This document shows, piece after piece, positions 1 to 9,840 of a stretch of 64,000 bases of DNA; position 1 is the stretch's first letter; each line of letters opens with the position of its first letter. The stretch is from Leucaena leucocephala (lineage: Eukaryota; Streptophyta; Magnoliopsida; Fabales; Fabaceae): the NCBI GenBank assembly GCA_037074615.1, contig CM073569.1, positions 9,058,001 to 9,122,000 of the forward strand, read 5' to 3'. The notes beneath the pieces are model-generated. The model was not told where the DNA came from and did no database searches. It saw only the letters and a list, made by a program, of their open reading frames with translations. The translations under genes and the position numbers were made by a program.

Positions 1-399
1 TGTTTTCTCCCTTTATTATGCATTTAACTTGTTAGATAGTTAATAACGGGTAGTAAATAGTGAGGCTCCTCAGGAGAATGACCCAAAGTTATAGTTTACT
101 ACAATTTTTGAAAACTATAAATTTTTATATTGAACAGCCAGGGCTTACGAGATAAAATGGTTAGATCAAAGTCTTAGAATAGAATGTCTCTGCCATCCAA
201 TTAAACATTTCAGGATGTCCACAGCAAGTGTAACACTGAATAATAATAGTAGAAGTTGCCTGTTCAAGAATAAAGATCGGCCATTCAATTATACAAGTGC
301 ATTTTCAGTTGAATACCCCATCATAATGACAGATAGCTCAAACAGTTCCCTGCTTTATATAATAACCCTAAAACACCTACAGTTCGTCGGACCTATTAT
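1..399. other. AT-rich sequence with no recognisable gene
   Basis: No ORF with family features, no RNA gene and no clear repeat boundary is visible. Short ORFs here look like chance. Confidence 0.5.
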
Positions 400-400
400 T

Positions 401-671
401 ATGGTCCCTCTTTTCCTTTTTATAAGATATAAATAACTGAATAACATTCAAAAAGTTGGCTGAAATTAATTAGAAACAATAAATATGTAAAAATTATAAC
501 TTTTTTTCCAAAAGTACCCTCCCCTCATTTATGGGAAAGGTCGGTGGAAAAGAATGAGTGGAAAAAGAGATAAAAGAGAATAAGTGAAAAAAACTAGAAA
601 TGAGAGAGACATGTAAAAGAAACATGCCCATTCATAAAATAGTATCTTATAAAATAATTGGAGGGAGTATT
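401..671. mobile_element. MITE-like element, Stowaway-type termini
   Basis: The left end reads tccctcttttcctttttata and the right end, reverse-complemented, reads tccctccaattattttataa. Both then continue with AGATA. Together they form imperfect terminal inverted repeats of about 30 bp around ~270 bp of AT-rich, non-coding DNA. A TA dinucleotide lies outside each end, as expected for Tc1/mariner Stowaway MITEs. Boundaries are approximate and the inverted repeats are diverged. Confidence 0.5.
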
Positions 672-689
672 ATATATTACTATGATAGA

Positions 690-1568
690 AAAACTCATCA
701 ATTGTCTAAGTTTGGTCCAGCATGATGGTCAACATATTCATAAATTTGTAATATGTATAAAAATTTCATTTCATAAGGATGAGACTGACAATATAAATGC
801 ACCAAGCTAGGCTTCATGGAATCTTGAATTTGCAGGTTACAACAGATATAGCATGTATGAGATTTATAATTATGCACAAAACACAAAAAGATATGTGCCT
901 GGGGGAAAGTTAGTATTCAGAATATGAGCTTTCTAATAAATCCAGTAGCAACGATAACCTAGTATGGATTCAAAGAGTACCATTTCTCAAGTTTTCTCCC
1001 AGATTCCAAATAGTCAAGATCAACTTGATTAGAACTAGTCGGATTTACAATATTCCACAACAACAAAGATTCAAATATCTTCCATTTTGTTCTCACCTTT
1101 GATAATTAATAGAAGCATAGTTTTAAGATATATGAAACGATAGCATAACAAAGTTTAAATAAATTCATTAGTTTTCAATGCAACAATTTTTTAGCACAAT
1201 CACCACTGAATATAGGATAATCCAAACCAAAAAAATTGAATCGATATTTATTATTTAACATCAATTTTAAAGGTCCTTGTGGTCAGTATTCGGTAGTTAA
1301 TAGTACATTGGTTAATAACTCCACTATATTATCATTGGGAATTAAAATTCTAAAACTAATACCCAATGGCTCCCGGGGAGCATTTGTTACCTGCTTTGCC
1401 GCCCATACCAAAAAAGTTCAATTTTGGAAAGGTTATCACTGAGCAAATCCTCTGCCCTGTCAAAGAAACAAAATGAAATATTTTTATTTATGTTATTGAG
1501 CTAAAACATACCCCACCTTGAGCTCCAATTACAATCAAAAGCAAATGTGACAATCATTTTATTGCATA
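690..1568. other. AT-rich sequence with no recognisable gene
   Basis: Only short ORFs without family resemblance are present. The stretch at 1260-1440 is slightly less AT-rich, but I see no domain in any frame. Confidence 0.45.
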
Positions 1569-1587
1569 TTGGAGATTCAACAATCAT

Positions 1588-2713
1588 TTTAAGGGGGTTA
1601 ATGGAAAGGTACCGGACCAAAAGAAGAGACTTGCATATGGTCTTCATTGACTTAGAAAAAGCGTATGATCGAGTACCAAGGGAGGTGCTTTGAAAAGCTT
1701 TGGAAAAGAAAGGTGTGCGCATGGCATAGATCAAGGCAATAAAAGATATGTATAAAGGGGTAACAACTACTGTAAAAACGTCTGGGGGCGAAACAAAGGA
1801 TTTTCCCATAAGGATTGGTCTTCATCAGGGATCATCCTTGAGTCCTTATTTATTTAATCTAGTAGTGGATACTCTAACCAAGCCTATTCAAGAAGAAATC
1901 CCTAAGTGCATACTTTTTGCAGACGATATAGTTCTTGTGGCAGAGTCAAGAGAGGAGATTAATTTTAAACTTGAGTTATGGAGAAGTACTTTAGAGTCAA
2001 AGGATTTTCGTATGAGTAGAAGTAAGACTGAATATATGCATTGTAATTTTGATAAGAGGCAAGTTAGAAATAACTTGGAGGTCAAATTGGAAGATCAAGT
2101 TATTCCACAACTAGATAAGTTCAAATATTTAGGATCAATTATACAGAAGGATGATGAAATTTTGGAGGATGTTAATCATAGAATTCAAGCTGGGTGGTTT
2201 AAATGGAGAAAGACTACTAGGGTTATATGTGATCGGAAAGTACCAGATAAATTAAAAGGAAAGTTTTATCGCACTGCTATAAGACCAGCAATGCTTTATG
2301 GAAGTGAATGTTAGGCTTTAAAAGGAAAGCAAGAGCATAACGTTGGGGTAGCTGAGATGAGGATGTTGAGATGGATGTGTGGGCATACAAGAAAAAATAA
2401 GATTCGTAATGAACAAATACGGGGAAGAGTTAGAGTGGCATCTATTGAGAAGAAAATGGTAGAGAACCGTCTTAGGTGGTTTGGACACGTACAAAGAAGG
2501 CCAAGGGATGCGCCAGTGAGGAGGGTGGATCAAATAGTATGGAGCCCGGTTAAAAATAATAGAGGAAGGCCAAAGAGAACGCTCAACGAGGTCATTGAGC
2601 GGGATCTCCTGGTCAATAACTTAACCAAGGATTCAGTTTTTAATAGAGCACAATGACGTCGTATGATCCATATAACTGACCCCACTTAATGGGATAAGAC
2701 TTTGTTGTTGTTG
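1588..2713 (+). mobile_element. 5'-truncated RTE-clade LINE with TSD
   Basis: The insertion contains the C-terminal half of a reverse transcriptase and ends in a short TTG repeat (ttgttgttgttg) after 'acttaatgggataagac', which is the typical 3' end of plant RTE-clade LINEs. It is flanked by a 17 bp direct repeat, ggagattcaacaatcat at 1571-1587 and ggagattcagcaatcat at 2716-2732, with one mismatch. The 5' end starts inside the polymerase domain, so most of the element is missing. This 5' truncation is usual for target-primed reverse transcription. Confidence 0.85.
1637..2656 (+). pseudogene. RTE-type LINE reverse transcriptase fragment, three nonsense codons
   Basis: This is one continuous reading frame of the RTE polymerase with in-frame stops at 1691 (TGA), 1727 (TAG) and 2312 (TAG). 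Visible motifs are FIDLEKAYDRVPR at the start, GLHQGSSLSPYLFNLVVD (~1815-1870), the catalytic box FADDIVLVAE (~1917) and the downstream GHVQRRP block (~2483). The stops at 1691 and 2312 fall where tryptophan is expected, so each fits a TGG to TGA or TAG change. The endonuclease and N-terminal RT are absent. No frameshift is needed, so the copy is moderately old rather than ancient. Confidence 0.85.
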
Positions 2714-2732
2714 TTGGAGATTCAGCAATCAT

Positions 2733-2960
2733 GACCGAACAGAAAGTCTAAATATGAAACAAAAATATAGTACATAGTATCTAAATAATCATTTCATTTA
2801 AAAACAGTCATTCAGTTTACATTTCTATTTTATTTGTTTCATTCCTTCGTGTGTCTTTAGGGACTCAGGAAAAAATAAGGTGATTAATATAGTCCCAGTG
2901 AAAGCAAAGAGAAGAAAGAAAGTTTAGCATGACATCCCAAAATATTTGCTCTAATTCTAA
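2733..2960. other. AT-rich spacer, nothing recognised
   Basis: This sequence lies between the LINE insertion and the next MITE. No coding potential or repeat structure is visible. Confidence 0.4.
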
Positions 2961-2966
2961 TTATAA

Positions 2967-3158
2967 GAACTGGTTGACTTTTTTTGGGAGATTAAGGAAG
3001 CTAAATAAATAGTTAATTATGACTAAATCTAACCCCTCAAGGTGAATTCATATTATATACTTCTTAATCTACTTAAATTAGTTAACTAGTTCTAATATTA
3101 GTTATAATTAACTAATATATTTGGCTTCCTTATTCTATCCAAAAAAATTAACTAGCTT
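2967..3158. mobile_element. MITE with ~55 bp inverted terminal repeats
   Basis: The left arm (ctggttgactttttttggg, then ~35 bp more) matches the reverse complement of the right arm (ctagttaatttttttggat, then more). The shared inner block is TAAGGAAGCYAAATA followed by TAGTTAATTATRACTAA. The element is 192 bp and non-coding. TTATAA occurs directly outside both ends (2961-2966, 3159-3164) as a candidate TSD. The superfamily is not clear from the termini. Confidence 0.65.
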
Positions 3159-3164
3159 TTATAA

Positions 3165-3487
3165 TTTGGACGAGAGGTAGTACTAAAGTGTAACAAGAAA
3201 GCCAATGACAATACAGTGGGGTAAAACCCTGAAACATAGCCAAGCATAACTGCATTATGAAATATTAAAGACACCAACCTCGCATTACAACCATCAAAGC
3301 AAGTTGACTTCCCATCAATAATTTTGCCATTAGATTGAAAGAGAATTATAATAGTAACTAGGTATTAGAATGCAGCAAAAATTGGAGAAGAAATACACGT
3401 CTTAGGCCTATCGCATTAAGTTCATGCCACCTCCCATAGCCAGAAGGCATTTTAAGCCACTAAACTATCTGTTTTGGTCTCCACAAC
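3165..3487. other. Non-coding 3' flank of the PPR pseudogene
   Basis: This is downstream (minus strand) of the PPR reading-frame end. It probably includes the old 3' UTR. No other feature is visible. Confidence 0.4.
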
Positions 3488-5097
3488 CTATTTCTCCATT
3501 TCCTTGACTGCTGTAATTAGGGACCTTGTGATACCCTTGAGATATAAGCCATTCCCTTTCATTTCCTCAAGGAGCTTCTCTGCCATTTGCCAATCCAAAG
3601 CCTTCAGGCAAAGAGACTGAATCAACTTCTCATATTCATCAACAGTTGGTAGGACACCCACCAAAGTTCTTCATCTCTGCCAATAATTCCAAAGCCTTGT
3701 CAAACTGTTCTAGCTTGCAATATCCCCGTATTAGAGTATGGTAAGTTATAGGGTTCAACTCAGAATACTTCTTTTTGGCTTCCATGAAGACTTTCTGAGC
3801 TTGTTCCATCTCACAACCATTTGCATAGGCACTTACAAGAACAGTATAAGTATATACATCCGGTCTTAATCCTCTAATTTCCATTAGTTTCATCATCTCC
3901 AATGCCTGTTCCATTTCGCCAAATTTGGAATATCCTGTAATAACATAATTGAAAACAGCATTCCCAGGGGGTGGACCTTCTGCAATCATTCATAAGACCA
4001 GTTGCTTGGCCACATCAACATCTTTGATTCTGCACAAGGCCTCAACAACAGCTGATTAAGGCTTTATTGCATGTTTCTTATCTTCTTCAATAATATCCTC
4101 TAACATCTCCAAAGCTAATTGTACAGTTTCATTTTCTTGACTAAGTTGACAAATAAAAAAATTAATAGAAGATGTCGGTATGTGTAGCTTTTCCTCTCTT
4201 GCTACTACATAAACTGCGTGAGCAGCTTTAGCGTTTTTCCCCTTGCAAAACCAAGATATAATCTTACCAACTTTCTCACCAGTGAGCAGGCTTTTAGCAT
4301 CAAGCATCTTTTGACACACAGACCAAGCCCAATCAAAAAATGATTGCCTACAAAGAGCTTTAACAGTAAAGTAATAGGTGTCCACATTTGGTACACACCC
4401 GAGTTCCTCAAAATTATTGAAGGAATCAAACATAGCCTTTCCTTTGCCCAATTTTGAGAAGGAAGCTATCGATTGATTGAGAATCTCCACATTCAGCACC
4501 TTATTCTCTTTCTTATTGATATCCTTAATTAAATCCCACGTGGAGTATATCTCTTTCTTCCTCAGAACATTGCTTAGAGCCAAAACAAGAGAATCCATGA
4601 CAACAGTGGTGACCTTAAACGATCTGTCTTTCCAAGCCACTTAAAAAATCTGTTAAGATTGTCACTGGCAATTAGAGAGGTTTGAATTACTTTGATCACG
4701 AACTCTTCATGTAGAATTAAATCCATGTCATTAAGACACGACTCCAGTGACCCATCAGGACTACTTTGGAGAAGAGACAACACATTCTCCAACTTCTCTT
4801 GATCAATCTCATAAACCTCTTTTTCCCCTGCTCTCCCCCCTGATGGTCAAAACTAGAAGCAGAAATGTCCATCTGCACACCCCCAGTTTCTTCATGAGAT
4901 TCCTCATGAGGCCCATTGTCCGAAGGGGCATCATTTGCCCATTTGAGCACCATCATATTGATCAATACCCTCAGAAGAGTGCATTGGAACCTCATGAATG
5001 AACCCCTCCCTGATAGAATCAGTGATTTGCGATTCAAATGAGAGTGTTCAACTGAATGCTGGGAAAAGGATCGAGGGTTCTTACAAAGATAGGACAT
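3488..5097 (-). pseudogene. Decayed P-class pentatricopeptide repeat (PPR) gene
   Basis: PPR proteins bind organellar RNA in mitochondria or plastids. Minus-strand frames add up to one P-class PPR protein. Tandem 35-residue repeats are visible between 3500 and 4450, for example 'PNVDTYYFTVKALCRQ', 'AVFNYVITGYSKFGEMEQAL', 'DVYTYTVLVSAYANGCEMEQ' and 'NPITYHTLIRGYCKLEQFD'. The C-terminal end is at 3488. The frame is broken by shifts near 4828, 4642 and 3650 and by stops at 4056 (TAA) and 3990 (TGA). From memory the order and wording resemble the mitochondrial PPR group around Arabidopsis At3g02650, but I cannot confirm that. The N-terminal start is unclear; the ATG at 5097 is the first plausible one. 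With at least five lesions this is a pseudogene unless the assembly has errors. Confidence 0.8.
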
Positions 5098-5640
5098 TTG
5101 GGAAATTTCCGTGCATCTAAATGAGAAGATTGAACCATGTCTACTGAGCTAGAGAGAGCTACCTTCACCTTAGGGATTCAGGTTGGGGAAGCATTGAAAT
5201 TCTTAAACGCTTGTCTTGCAAATGCCAACCTCCAAATCCTTGAACTTATTCAGAAACAGAAACTAAATCTGATACAGCCCAATGACCTAGTAGCTACGGC
5301 CTGGCCTAGAATCTGAAAGCAGTAGTTGGCGGCTTAGAATCGAAAAACAGGAAGAATATTTCGACTGAATGAGATACATTGGACTCGGAATCAGTGAGCG
5401 GCTTGAACATTCGGTGCGTATGCAGCCAACAGAGAAGAGAAAGCATAAACTAACCATTAGGGACAACAGCAGGATGCGAGAAGAGAACAATGAACGACAT
5501 CAACGATGGAGTCTGGATTTCGAAAAGACCACAGAGAACGGCGACAACAGAGTGGGCTGCGCCGTTGCGAGTCGGCGAGCACGATGGACCTATTAAATTT
5601 TAAATTGGGAGTTAAATTCCTTTCCCACATTAATGGCAGA
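5098..5640 (-). other. 5' region of the PPR pseudogene
   Basis: This stretch is richer in GC than its surroundings (5370-5590) and sits directly upstream of the PPR frame. It may be the former transit-peptide exon, 5' UTR or promoter. Short ORFs run on both strands, but none has a domain or a convincing targeting sequence. Confidence 0.35.
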
Positions 5641-5702
5641 TTCTGAAATAAATTTTAGATTTAAGGTGATCCAAAACTTTAAACTTTCAAGTATTTGAAG
5701 CA

Positions 5703-6046
5703 TGTTATAAAAACGAGAGAAAAATAAAAAAGTTAGAGAGTAAAAAAATAACAAGACAATATATTGAGAGAGAAGATAAGAGAGTATTCTTCATTTACTT
5801 ATATATTTATACTTGTACAAATATCTTGTATATGTCTTCTATTTATAGGCTCCAACTATTAAAGATTAAACCTAAGGTTACAAAGAAATAAAGATAAATG
5901 TAATCACATTAACAATAAGAAACTCCTCTCAAGTCATTCATTATGGAGGTTATGGGCTTGTGACATTAAGAGAAGATGGAATCCTAAGAGGAATCCCAAG
6001 AGCTAAGGGTTATGGACATCCACACATACATATAATATTTATAACA
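5703..6046 (-). repeat. 3' LTR (344 bp) of a degenerate Copia element
   Basis: The minus strand reads TGTTATAAATATTATATG at the start and ends ...TTTTTATAACA, giving TG...CA ends with inverted termini TGTTATAA/TTATAACA. It is preceded on the minus strand by a purine tract (aagggggagtg). A TATA-like cctataaataga lies at 5843-5854. The short length is normal for several Copia lineages. The matching 5' LTR is not in the window. Confidence 0.7.
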
Positions 6047-6249
6047 CTCCCCCTTGGATGTCCATGATATGCCTCATTAAAATCTAAGAAAAACCCAGTG
6101 GGACAAAAACCTAATGAAGGAAAAAGAGTATACAATACATATTGAAGCTGCCTCATTAAAAATCTTACTAGGAAAACCCAGTGGGGTAAAACCTTAGTAA
6201 GGGAAAAAGAATACAGCTTAATCTTTACTCCCCCTGATGATAATATCAC
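6047..6249 (-). repeat. Copia 3' non-coding segment with a ~79 bp tandem duplication
   Basis: Two copies of the module 'gcctcattaaaa ... aacccagtggg' start at 6071 and 6150. This module is common downstream of pol in plant Copia elements. The translated ORF across it has no independent meaning. Confidence 0.6.
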
Positions 6250-6285
6250 ATTTATTTCTCCTTATTACCACATCATTTTTATCCC

Positions 6286-6480
6286 CTAATGATAACATCG
6301 ACTTTTTGATGTCACTTTCTTAATAGAGTGTACTATTTTCTCAAGTAGATTATTTGCAATATTTTTTTTAGTATATCTTTCTTTTAACTGAACCACGCAT
6401 ATTGCATTGTCATCATATATTTCTCTAACATATCTTTGAATATATTGAATTATCAAAAGACTCTTCCCTACCTTATCCAC
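6286..6480 (-). pseudogene. Copia RNase H / pol 3'-end remnant
   Basis: The minus-strand frame contains IYDDNAICVVQLKERYTKK, which corresponds to the 'YEDNAACIAQ' block of Copia RNase H. It then jumps to NNLLEKIVHSIKK, matching the 'TSTFEKLVHNIGMRR' end of pol. The segment between them is deleted. The usual polypurine tract follows at about 6225-6235. Only about 60 codons of pol remain. Confidence 0.7.
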
Positions 6481-7132
6481 TCAAATCTCAATTTTATTAT
6501 TCATTGTGTACCTGCAAGAACTTAATTTTGCCAACAAAATTATAACATACAATACCAACACAATATGTAAATATAATAGAATAAATATATAGGAGTTCTG
6601 TCTACTAAATTTAATATATTTTTTTAGACAATAAAGATTGTGAAATTATTGGGTATTCAATTCTAGACATTTCCTTTATACGCTTTAGGCATTTTAAATC
6701 CTTAAAATATTATCATATAAATTTTACTATTTAGTGAGTCACATGCATATGCTATAACAATATATATTAGACGTATATTTTATTTTCTTATAATGCAAGA
6801 CTAATAATATATGCAAAAATTATTGTCTCCACCACAGAATAATATTTGTCATCATAATCATCATTAGCTGTTGTGAAAATTTTTATTTTCACATAAATGT
6901 TTCTATACTTTATATTTTAGATGTTTGGACTACAGGTCCATAATTTTCACATATTAAAATAATATAATTCTATTTTCATTGTGTCTTTATTTTTTTTACT
7001 TTTCCTTTTGGCCAAATATTTTTCTGTCTACTTCACATGACAGATCTACATACAAAATCCTCCTTTAACAATATTATTATCAAAACTATTGTCGATAACT
7101 TTATCTTTTCGGTTCCATTTTTCTTTTAGTGA
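6481..7132 (-). mobile_element. Degenerate interior of the 5.7 kb Copia remnant
   Basis: AT-rich sequence continues upstream (minus strand) of the RNase H remnant. It resumes after the solo LTR at 9007-9384. No coding motif is visible. Confidence 0.45.
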
Positions 7133-9006
7133 CACAATGCAGGGAATTGGAAGACACGCAGCGGAAATTAACTTTAAAAATTTTCCATTCCCAGCCAGGA
7201 TCTACCGAATGTGTTTAAGTCAAGGAGAAAGAAGTGTTACCTTCGGTTTTAAGCTTTGGTCGCGACCTCAGTGTCCACTAGTCGCGACTCTTCGCCTCTG
7301 GAACATTTTAGTCGTGACCTCCTCTGCTTCTCGTCGCGACCTGAAGTCTCTGGAGTTTGTAGTCGCGACCTAGTCAGCTTCAAGTCGCGACCTGCCTCTT
7401 CTTTTCGGATTTCTGACGTTCAAATGCCCGTATGGTCGCGACCTCAGCGTGTTCTGGTCGCGACCTTGCTTCGTGTCTGGTCGTATCGTAGAAGTCGACA
7501 GCTCAGATCGGCTTCCTCTACCGGTATCCACACGAACAGCGTTCCAATCGCGAACGACGTGCTAGCGCCTCTTGTCCCTCTAGGGCTTTCTAGAGATTCC
7601 GTCCTCACCATCTCTATCTCGGCAGTTTCTTATGTGCAAACCTTTTGCACTCTCCCTGCCCCCTCTTCTCACGTCTGAATGTGTGTGTAGAGATGTCTTG
7701 TGTATGGAACCCTAGCTCCTAATGTCAAATATATAGGAAGCTATCGGGCTTCTAATAGGGCCGGGCTTCAGAATTAATCTTATATTAATTCTGAATTAAT
7801 ACAATATCATATATTGCATAATTCAATAAGAAACTAATTAAATAAATATGGTTTATATTAAATCCGTCCCACAGATTTAATTCACCTATTTATTTAATTT
7901 AAAATAAAGATAAGACAGAATTATATTTGATTTATTCTCATAAATCAAATTTGAGATATCTTATCAATTTGAATTTCAAATTCAAATAGATCATATCCAT
8001 TTAAATTCAAATTCAAAAATGATAGAGATTTAATTTATCCTTATAAATTAAATCTTACAAATATCTCTTATATTATATATATAATATATATATAAACTAA
8101 TTTATATATATATATATATAAAATATATATCCACCCTAGATTATTCATTGAATCTAGACATCTCTTAGATTCAATGAATCTGGACATCATAGCTCGTATT
8201 GGGCTGTTTTGTGTGCGACCCTGTAGGCCCATATGAAGTTGGCAGTGGCCCAGTTACTATACTGACCCACAAGTCGTAAGCGGTCTCTAGCAAGGCATTA
8301 CGACTACCCAAAACATATGAGGATCGATAAACGATGTAACCTTTCATACAACCATATCACGTCCCTTTTGTCACACGATATTTCGGTCAAGGACGAGGCA
8401 TGGAGAACGTCATCCTCCTGTTCCTAACCGTTACTTTCTCGATCCCTGAGTAGTCTGAATATAGAAATAGAACTACCCTTCCATTCCAGTATGGCCATAC
8501 ATTTCTCAGACTCACTCATCGAGGGGCCCAGTAATATCTCTCTACGAATGTGAGGGACAAATTCCATCTTGACCATTCACATTCCTCCGCATGAAAAACC
8601 ACTAAGCCCGAGCATAGCCTTTATGATCACTCGGTCAAAAGTGACTTTTGACTAGGTCAAAGCTGAGCGTTTGTCATGTAGGAATCCATGATGATCTCAG
8701 GTCAAAGGGCATAGTGACATGGCTTGTATATGAGAGAAGCTTATGACTTGACCCATGCAGCTCTCTCATTGCGGGTCGGTCCAACACCCTGTACTCTTAC
8801 ATGTGCTTATGACTTTGATTTATATCTCTATATATCTTCAAAGTCATACTGGTCTTATTTCATCTCTGCTCCCACATAGATGACCGACCAGGGACATTTA
8901 GGATAAGATCATGAGTTATCCAAGGATGGTCATCACAGTAAACATGCAAATAATGTGATAATCTGATACAATGATTGGCCCCTAGGGCACAATTTCCAAC
9001 ACACAA
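7133..9006 (-). mobile_element. Solo Copia-type LTR (1,864 bp), TSD CACAA
   Basis: On the minus strand the LTR runs from TGTTGGAAATTGTGCCCTAG (9001) to ...CAATTCCCTGCA (7138). Perfect CACAA TSDs lie at 7133-7137 and 9002-9006. The 'ccgctgcg' block just inside the 3' end is common in plant Copia LTRs. There is no internal domain, so it is a solo LTR. A TATA-like tatatatttg lies near 7723-7735. The region downstream of it holds an array of GGTCGCGACC-type palindromes (7258-7465). The 7918-8190 part has several AT-rich inverted repeats. Confidence 0.85.
7258..7465. repeat. Array of eight GGTCGCGACC-type palindromes, 22-bp pairs
   Basis: Copies start at 7258, 7280, 7310, 7332, 7361, 7383, 7434 and 7456. 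Start-to-start distances are 22, 30, 22, 29, 22, 51 and 22. Three copies match GGTCGCGACC exactly and the others differ by 1-2 bases at an edge or the central CpG. The sequences between copies are not similar to each other. Confidence 0.9.
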
Positions 9007-9384
9007 CTTATTGAGTTCTCTTTATTACATTTCAGGTACTTGAACCTTTTTTGAGGTTTTTGCAATTAGTTATATCTTGGCACTCTTTTGAAGTACCTGT
9101 CTCCTTAATATGATCATCTTAATTATATGCTCCAATATTTCTAATATTATATTTGGAACCAATTAGCATTTCATGCCTCAAACATGTCTTACTTTGATTT
9201 ATACTAATTGGAGCATTTTCAGCTGAAATATGAGATTTGATAACTCTCATTTATGTCAATAATCATATCTGACAGATATTTTATAATATTTTACGAATGC
9301 AATATTTTATGAACTTCTAGTTTCTACTACTATTTTTGAAGATCTAGCATTTGATAGTAATAATGCATTCATTATGTTCCTCTT
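9007..9384 (-). mobile_element. Copia remnant interior, continued
   Basis: This is the continuation of the 5.7 kb Copia remnant after the solo LTR. AT-rich, no motif recognised. The junction with the next element, near 9385, is placed where TATCGATA-type repeats begin. Confidence 0.4.
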
Positions 9385-9840
9385 TCTTTATCGATAAATA
9401 TCGATAAAACAGCCTAAACAACTTTACTAAATCAGTACATTTATTGAAGGAATTTTTGATAAGTGCCCTTATCAAAGAGTTTTTTGATAAATATCAGACT
9501 TAACAATTCACAAACAACTTTACTCATTTAGTTCATTTATCAAGGGCTTTTGGATAAGTGTTCTTATCGAAGAGCTTTTCAATAAAAGTCTATATTTATT
9601 GAAGAAGAAGAAAGGATCAGTAACTATACTTTTACCACTTATTTATCGAAATCTTTATCGATAAAAGCATTTATTGATAAATGGTTCAATAAATCTTACC
9701 ATTAAGCTCATTGAGAAGTTACTTTGTTTTTTTGAAGGTCTTATTGATAAATCTCTGACTTCTTTCACTAATCCACACTTCCATTTATTGTAGTCTTCTT
9801 CGATCAACCCTCTTATCGAAGTGTATTTGATCAATTATAT
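9385..9840 (-). repeat. Degenerate TATCGATA-type array
   Basis: Many copies of tttatcgataaa and decayed forms (ttatcaaaga, cttcaataaa, cttatcgaag) occur. Exact TCGA cores lie at 9391, 9401 and later. The same array type marks the Copia/SIRE-like family elsewhere in the window. Confidence 0.7.

Noticed and set aside
5369..5596. Plus-strand 75-codon ORF in slightly GC-richer DNA
   Set aside because: No domain, and it lies antisense to the probable 5' region of the PPR pseudogene.
6010..6249. 79-codon minus-strand ORF with repeated LTKVLPHWVFLVRFLMR-like wording
   Set aside because: It is the translation of the tandem 'gcctcattaaaa...cccagtggg' module in a Copia 3' non-coding region.
7256..7678. 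140-codon plus-strand ORF across the GGTCGCGACC array
   Set aside because: The open frame follows from higher GC and repeated motifs. It is antisense to the LTR's own orientation and lacks a known domain.
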